Source: Clostridiaceae bacterium AF10-41 (lineage in GTDB: Bacteria > Bacillota > Clostridia > Clostridiales > Clostridiaceae). From it: 9,636 nucleotides of DNA. The translations under genes were made by a program, and so were the position numbers. Where the stretch lies: assembly GCA_027686065.1 (NCBI GenBank), contig JAQCTH010000101.1, forward strand, positions 1 through 9,636. The letters are read 5' to 3'. Within the stretch, counting starts at the first letter, position 1, and each line of letters starts with the position of its first letter. The notes under the pieces are model-generated. The model was not told where the DNA came from. It did not search any database and saw nothing but the letters and a program-made list of their open reading frames with translations. Positions 5,814-9,636 of this stretch are shown piece by piece.

Positions 5814-6989
5814 CTATTCCTCCTTTAGCTCTTTAGATAACATTATCTTCAATGCATCCCATAAATCCTTCTTTTCTTTTACTATTACAGAAACAAAATT
5901 TTTATAATTTATTTCTTTATTAAATCTATAGTACATTGTTGTAGAATAAGTGGAAGGTAATAGCTCTGCATATCCAAACATATTGCTTACTTCACATAAA
6001 TCTCTTACAGATTTCATAGCTCTTTCGTTATCTTCACTCCAGTTATCCCCATCACTAGCATATATAGGATAAATATTCCACATTTCTGGTGGATACTTTT
6101 GGGAAATTAAATTTAAAGCTACATTAAGACCACTTGAAATATAGGTTCCTCCTGATTCTGCTTTATGGAAAAATTCATATTCATTTACTCTTTTTGCAAC
6201 TGTTGTATGCGATATAAATTCAAAAGCTATATTATTATATTTTCTTCTTATAAATCTAGATAAAACAAAGAATAGTGACCTTGCTAAATACTTTTTACTG
6301 CTATCCATAGATCCTGATACATCCATGATAAATATCATTACCGCATTGCTTTCTTTTTTAGGTTTCTTTTTAACCTTGTAATACCTAAGATCCTCTTCTC
6401 TAAAAGGAAATCTAGCTATTTTAGTGTTTAACCCCTCTTCTAATAAAGCTCTCTTTTTCCCTTGCTTCCTTGCCATTTTTGCTATAACTGTCTTTTTCTT
6501 TGCAAGCCTTGGATTTATTCCATATCTTTGATATCCACGCTTTCTCCCTGCACTTTCAGTTATTATTTCAGAGTATTTTTTCCTATCCAAATTAGGAAGC
6601 TCTAGATCCTCTATAATATAATCCATAAGCTCTTCCATTGTTATTTCAGTTTCATAGACATCATCCCCTGGAGAATTTCCTGCTCCTTTATTCCCATTCT
6701 TTCCAGATCCCTGACTTCCATCTGAAATCTTATCTCCACGCCTCTCACTTCCGACTCCTGTGGCAACCCCCTTATTATTTCGTCCAAATACAAATTGATA
6801 TTCTTTTATACCCCTAATTGGAATTTTAAACTTCTTATTTTTACTTTCCCCAATTATACTTTCCTCTGAAAGAATATCTCCCAAATTTTCCTTTATGGAC
6901 TTTTCTACTAATTGCCTATGCCTTCTTCTATCTTCTATGGATCTATCATGCTCTAATGGATTATCTGCACTGTCTCTAAAGATTGCCAT
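5814..6989 (-). CDS. yhbH: YhbH/YeaH family sporulation protein with VWA-like domain
   Basis: Homologue of B. subtilis YhbH and E. coli YeaH, encoded with the PrkA/YeaG kinase-like ATPase and thought to act with it; no enzymatic activity is known. The N-terminal region is charged ([18 protein letters not shown]) with SEESII, as in the family. A Gly- and Ser-rich linker lies at about 75-109. A basic helical region is followed by a von Willebrand factor A-like domain with the MIDAS motif DVSGSM at 223-228, Thr282 in GGTYISSG, and Asp313 in SDGDNW. I start at ATG 6987-6989 (391 residues), because GGAAGGA (6999-7005) precedes it by 9 bases and the family begins near here. GTG 7007 is open but lacks an SD and overlaps prkA. 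It is five bases after prkA's stop. Confidence 0.93.
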   Translation of the reverse strand: MAIFRDSADNPLEHDRSIEDRRRHRQLVEKSIKENLGDILSEESIIGESKNKKFKIPIRGIKEYQFVFGRNNKGVATGVGSERRGDKISDGSQGSGKNGNKGAGNSPGDDVYETEITMEELMDYIIEDLELPNLDRKKYSEIITESAGRKRGYQRYGINPRLAKKKTVIAKMARKQGKKRALLEEGLNTKIARFPFREEDLRYYKVKKKPKKESNAVMIFIMDVSGSMDSSKKYLARSLFFVLSRFIRRKYNNIAFEFISHTTVAKRVNEYEFFHKAESGGTYISSGLNVALNLISQKYPPEMWNIYPIYASDGDNWSEDNERAMKSVRDLCEVSNMFGYAELLPSTYSTTMYYRFNKEINYKNFVSVIVKEKKDLWDALKIMLSKELKEE

Positions 6990-6994
6990 TTTTA

Positions 6995-8917
6995 TCAATC
7001 CTTCCACAAGTTGTTTGCAGCATATTTTAATATGACATCACAACAATATAAGCAGTATCCATTATTTTGCATTTCCTCAACCATAGAGTTATATTTTTCA
7101 GCTTGTTCTGTATCTCTAACTCTAGATTTAGTTATTATTCTTGAAAGATCCTTAACAGATGCCATCAGTTTCTTTTCTATAGCTTCTTTTAAAGGTTCAT
7201 AAGATGTATAATCTATTTTGCTTCCATTTCTAATTAAATAGAACATATATGAAGTAACATCTGCTCTAAATCCCTTACATGAATTTTCTGAAACCCCAAT
7301 TTGCTCTTCTATACTTCTCATAAATTCTTCATCTGGATTTAATTCTTCACCGGTAGATATATCCTTAATTTTGCTCTTATTTACAAAGGCTTCTGCATTA
7401 TCTATATAGTTATCAAATAAACTTTCAGCCTGTTCTCTAAAGGAATGAATAAATGCTTTTGTAATTTCTTTTTCAAGAATTTTATTATATTCCTTTCTTA
7501 TAGTATCTTGCATAAAACCAAGGTATTTTTTCTTATCTTCAACCGCTATATCCATTTCCTTAACTGATTTTATTATACTTTCCATTATGCTTAATGGATT
7601 TATACAGTTATGCTCTGAGCTAGATAAAGCATTATCTATTGCCTTAATAATAAATCGTGTACTTATACCTTTCATACCTTCGTATGAACCTGCTTCTTCT
7701 CTTAATTCATTTATATCAATTCTCTTAGTCCCACCTTTTTCAACTATATCTTCCCCATTATAAATTTTAAGTTTTGTTATTGGATCTACCTTAGCAGATG
7801 GAGCTAATCTTGAAAGAATAGCAAACATAGCCGCAATTTCTATTGTATGTGGTGCTATATGGGCATTAAAATTACTTCTTTTTAATATTTTTTCATATAT
7901 CTTTACTTCTTCATCAAGTTCTAAACAATATGGAACTTCTATTTTTACAATTCTATCTAAGATAGCTTCATTAGTATGATCTGACTTGAACTTATTCCAT
8001 TCAGCTTCATTTGAATGTGCTATTATAAGTCCATCAAAGTAAATCATAGACCCCTTACCTGGTGATGGAATAGATTTTTCTTGTGTTGCTGTAATTATTG
8101 TATGGAGATATTCCACATCATTTTTAAATACTTCTATAAATTCCACTAATCCTCTATTTCCTACATTAAATGCTCCATTTAATGAAAATATCCTTGGATC
8201 ATCTTCTGAATACATATCCATTTTAGAAATATCAATTGATCCTGTTAGTATTGATGTATCTTGATTATTAGGATCTACTGGTGGGACAACTCCAATTCCT
8301 TTTCTAGATCTAATAGAAAATCCCTTTCTTTCAACTGGGAACTTTTCATATTCTCCATCTAAATTATTAAGCAGCTTATACTTACAAACTGGACATAAAT
8401 CCCCTTCTATTTTTACACCTAATAATTCTTCAAATTTTGGTCTTAAATGCTTAGGTATTAAATGTAATGGTTCTTCATGCATTGGACATCCTTTTAATGA
8501 ATATATAGGAGCACAATCTACTAATGCTTTTTTTAAAACTTCTACAAGAGATGACTTACCTGCTCCAACTGGACCAACTAAGTATAAAACCTGTCTAGAT
8601 TCTTCAGCATTCATTGAAGCTGAGTGCAAATAATTCACAAGCTTCATTATAACTTTATCAATACCAAAAAAATCATCCTTAAAAAACCCATATTTTCTTA
8701 TAGATTCATTTCCATATATCTTCTTAACTTTAGGGTTCTCTTCGCCCTTTAGCACTTCTATCCCCTTGCTAACTACCATATCATAAATTCGCTTATGTGA
8801 AAGCTTAGCTATATCTGGGTTCTCTTTTATTATTTCTAAATAATCAAGGAATGTTCCTTCAAACTTTTCTTTATTTCTGCTTTCTCTATCACTTTTTATA
8901 AATTCTTCAAAGTTCAT
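6995..8917 (-). CDS. prkA: PrkA family AAA+ protein (serine kinase-like, YeaG homologue)
   Basis: Cytoplasmic AAA+ ATPase of the PrkA/YeaG family, needed for efficient sporulation in Bacillus. It was described as a serine protein kinase, but its true biochemical activity is debated. The 640 residues match the family. Walker A is GPVGAGKS at 115-122. The family block [12 protein letters not shown] at 254-265 lies in the Walker B area, [10 protein letters not shown] at 298-307 in the sensor region and [11 protein letters not shown] at 320-330 around a likely arginine finger. Cys144/His147 and Cys175/Cys178 could bind a metal. The C-terminal kinase-like region ends in an unusual Cys-rich [10 protein letters not shown] at 621-630. 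It is first of the prkA-yhbH-spoVR operon. The SD is an unusual G7 tract. B. subtilis prkA depends on sigma-E; no convincing sigma-E promoter could be placed here. Confidence 0.95.
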   Translation of the reverse strand: MNFEEFIKSDRESRNKEKFEGTFLDYLEIIKENPDIAKLSHKRIYDMVVSKGIEVLKGEENPKVKKIYGNESIRKYGFFKDDFFGIDKVIMKLVNYLHSASMNAEESRQVLYLVGPVGAGKSSLVEVLKKALVDCAPIYSLKGCPMHEEPLHLIPKHLRPKFEELLGVKIEGDLCPVCKYKLLNNLDGEYEKFPVERKGFSIRSRKGIGVVPPVDPNNQDTSILTGSIDISKMDMYSEDDPRIFSLNGAFNVGNRGLVEFIEVFKNDVEYLHTIITATQEKSIPSPGKGSMIYFDGLIIAHSNEAEWNKFKSDHTNEAILDRIVKIEVPYCLELDEEVKIYEKILKRSNFNAHIAPHTIEIAAMFAILSRLAPSAKVDPITKLKIYNGEDIVEKGGTKRIDINELREEAGSYEGMKGISTRFIIKAIDNALSSSEHNCINPLSIMESIIKSVKEMDIAVEDKKKYLGFMQDTIRKEYNKILEKEITKAFIHSFREQAESLFDNYIDNAEAFVNKSKIKDISTGEELNPDEEFMRSIEEQIGVSENSCKGFRADVTSYMFYLIRNGSKIDYTSYEPLKEAIEKKLMASVKDLSRIITKSRVRDTEQAEKYNSMVEEMQNNGYCLYCCDVILKYAANNLWKD

Positions 8918-8922
8918 TTACT

Positions 8923-8932
8923 CCCCCCCTTT
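8923..8932 (-). promoter_or_regulatory. Poly-G ribosome binding site of prkA
   Basis: The minus strand reads AAAGGGGGGGAG ahead of TAA and ATG (8917). Seven consecutive Gs (8923-8929) form the SD instead of AGGAGG. In DNA this AT-rich such a tract stands out, and slippage in it would change SD strength or spacing. Confidence 0.6.
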
Positions 8933-8941
8933 TACTAAAAT

Positions 8942-8989
8942 ATATTCATCTCCATACTTTATATATGACAAAATATTTTAGATGAATAT
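8942..8989. promoter_or_regulatory. Perfect 10-bp inverted repeat upstream of prkA
   Basis: ATATTCATCT (8942-8951) and AGATGAATAT (8980-8989) are exact reverse complements 28 bases apart. They flank the place where a prkA promoter should lie, 25-72 bases upstream of the start codon. This may be a regulator site with two half-sites or an RNA stem in the leader. Between the arms the minus strand has CATATATA, which resembles a sporulation-sigma -10, but no matching -35 at the right distance was found. Confidence 0.45.
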
Positions 8990-9235
8990 TTTTATTTGCA
9001 TTTCCTAATTTAAATTTATTAATTTAAAATATATTATATATAAATCATTAAAATTTGTTACCAAATAAATATTTGAATAAAATTTCTATAATTTGAAATA
9101 CTAAAAATACTAAAAACTTTATTATAAGATTTATTAATAAATAAAAGATATTTTATATTTGAATTAATGATCTCCATAATTTCAAAATAAATTTATAGGA
9201 ATTTTTTTAATACAGAATATAAAATTTGCATTATA

Positions 9236-9285
9236 TTGATAATTTAATAATTATCAACCTTGATATAATAATAACAATTATTATT
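9236..9285. promoter_or_regulatory. Two adjacent palindromes upstream of the small-gene promoter
   Basis: TTGATAATT (9236-9244) and AATTATCAA (9249-9257) form a perfect 9-bp palindrome with a 4-base centre. AATAATAA (9267-9274) and TTATTATT (9278-9285) form a second, with an 8-bp arm. They sit 13-60 bases before the -35 element. TGATAAT/ATTATCA resembles Fur-type half-sites, but they are 6 bases apart rather than the usual 1. Low-complexity AT sequence makes chance palindromes common. Confidence 0.35.
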
Positions 9286-9297
9286 TAGTAACTTTTG

Positions 9298-9326
9298 TTG
9301 ATAAATTGATTATAATATAGTATACT
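9298..9326 (+). promoter_or_regulatory. Near-consensus vegetative promoter of the small gene
   Basis: TTGATA (9298-9303), 17 bases, TATACT (9321-9326). Each hexamer matches sigma-A consensus at 5 of 6 positions with ideal spacing. Transcription would begin near 9333, about 17 bases before the SD. Confidence 0.75.
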
Positions 9327-9364
9327 AACATTAAAGAAAAAGAAGATTTAAAGGGGTGTTGTAC

Positions 9365-9490
9365 ATGGATGGATTAGCATGCATGCTAAATAAGAAATGT
9401 AGAAGAGAAAAATCAGAAGAAATAGTTAAAAATATGAATAACGAACAAAAAACTTATGAAGAAATATATGCAAAACAAGAAACTAAATAA
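9365..9490 (+). CDS. Small protein, 41 residues, unknown function
   Basis: The ATG at 9365 follows the strong SD AAAGGGGTG (9350-9358) by 6 bases. The frame gives 41 residues: a short hydrophobic start (MDGLACML), a basic patch (NKKCRREK), then a highly charged, probably helical part rich in Lys, Glu, Asn and Gln. Cys6 and Cys12 are the only cysteines. There is no membrane helix or signal peptide. I do not recognise it. Its own near-consensus promoter, SD and perfect terminator form a complete monocistronic unit, which argues that it is real. It is divergent from prkA. It could be a small regulatory or metal-binding protein, but the sequence does not show which. Confidence 0.75.
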   Translation: MDGLACMLNKKCRREKSEEIVKNMNNEQKTYEEIYAKQETK

Positions 9491-9545
9491 TAGTTTTAGT
9501 AAGTAATTAGTATTATACCTAAATCATAATAAATAATTTAAAGCT

Positions 9546-9586
9546 AAAAAATACACTATGAAACAAAATTCATAGTGTATTTTTTT
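9546..9586. terminator. Intrinsic terminator after the small gene
   Basis: Perfect 12-bp stem: ATACACTATGAA (9551-9562) pairs with 9569-9580 around the loop ACAAAA, followed by six Ts (9581-9586). A-rich sequence before the stem (9546-9550) could extend the pairing and lets it work on the opposite strand too. Confidence 0.92.
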
Positions 9587-9594
9587 CCATTTTT

Positions 9595-9636
9595 TGGAGA
9601 GTGTAAAATAGTCTGTGTAAACTTCAAAAGATGATA
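9595..9636. mobile_element. Possible insertion-sequence end at the right edge
   Basis: After the terminator the composition changes to GGAGAGTGTAAAATAGTC, followed by TGTGTAAACTTC. The repeated TGTAAA/TGTGTAAA words recall the terminal inverted repeats of IS256-family elements. No transposase is in the window and this rests on resemblance only. Confidence 0.2.

Larger units (their letters stand above)
8918..9364. other. AT-rich divergent intergenic region between prkA and the small gene
   Basis: No credible ORF on either strand across 447 bases. It contains the prkA SD and inverted repeat at the left, and two palindromes plus the small gene's promoter at the right. About 9000-9230 is very AT-rich with only low-complexity partial repeats of AATTTAAA-like words; I see no definite feature in it. 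Confidence 0.75.

Noticed and set aside
6987..7007. GTG at 7005-7007 as the yhbH start
   Set aside because: No SD precedes it and it overlaps prkA. ATG 6989 has an SD and fits the family N-terminus.
9236..9257. Fur box
   Set aside because: The heptamer half-sites TGATAAT and ATTATCA are 6 bases apart rather than 1, and such words arise easily in AT-rich DNA.

Overview
The window is very AT-rich, with long intergenic stretches of almost pure A and T. Its Shine-Dalgarno (SD) sites are AGGAGG-like, some starts are GTG or TTG, and it carries the sporulation trio prkA-yhbH-spoVR plus an anaerobe-type rubrerythrin. Together these point to an endospore-forming anaerobic Firmicute, most likely a Clostridium. 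The species cannot be fixed from the sequence alone.

Layout from left to right. Positions 1-1220 hold two minus-strand genes: a DgkB/YegS-type lipid kinase and, downstream of it, the N-terminal part of a membrane protein that starts at a TTG at 266 and runs off the left edge. Divergent from them, on the plus strand, is pssA (1595-2116). It has an extended -10 promoter, a leader hairpin and a strong terminator. Kinase and PssA both belong to phospholipid metabolism: recycling diacylglycerol to phosphatidic acid, and making phosphatidylserine from CDP-diacylglycerol.

From 3860 down to 2177 on the minus strand is a compact three-gene unit: rubrerythrin, an acidic helical 244-residue protein and a helical 116-residue protein. 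The last two are unknown. The pssA terminator lies between the convergent ends and probably serves both directions.

Positions 3861-4440 contain no gene but much structure: three blocks of degenerate 7-bp repeats, a repeated 11-mer, and a roughly 220-bp imperfect palindrome (4197-4416) that contains a 19-bp tandem duplication and a core with perfect 13-bp arms.

Positions 8917 to 4441 on the minus strand form a tight operon prkA-yhbH-spoVR. The intergenic gaps are 5 and 2 bases and the SD sites sit inside the preceding genes. This is the Gram-positive counterpart of the yeaG-yeaH-ycgB set of enterobacteria.

At the right end a short gene encoding a 41-residue peptide (9365-9490) has a near-consensus vegetative promoter, a strong SD and a perfect terminator, so it looks like a genuine stand-alone small gene. 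The last 45 or so bases might be the end of an insertion sequence.

No complete new multi-gene defence-like system is visible. The best leads are the palindromic and heptad repeats, the two unknown genes in the rubrerythrin operon and the 41-residue peptide.
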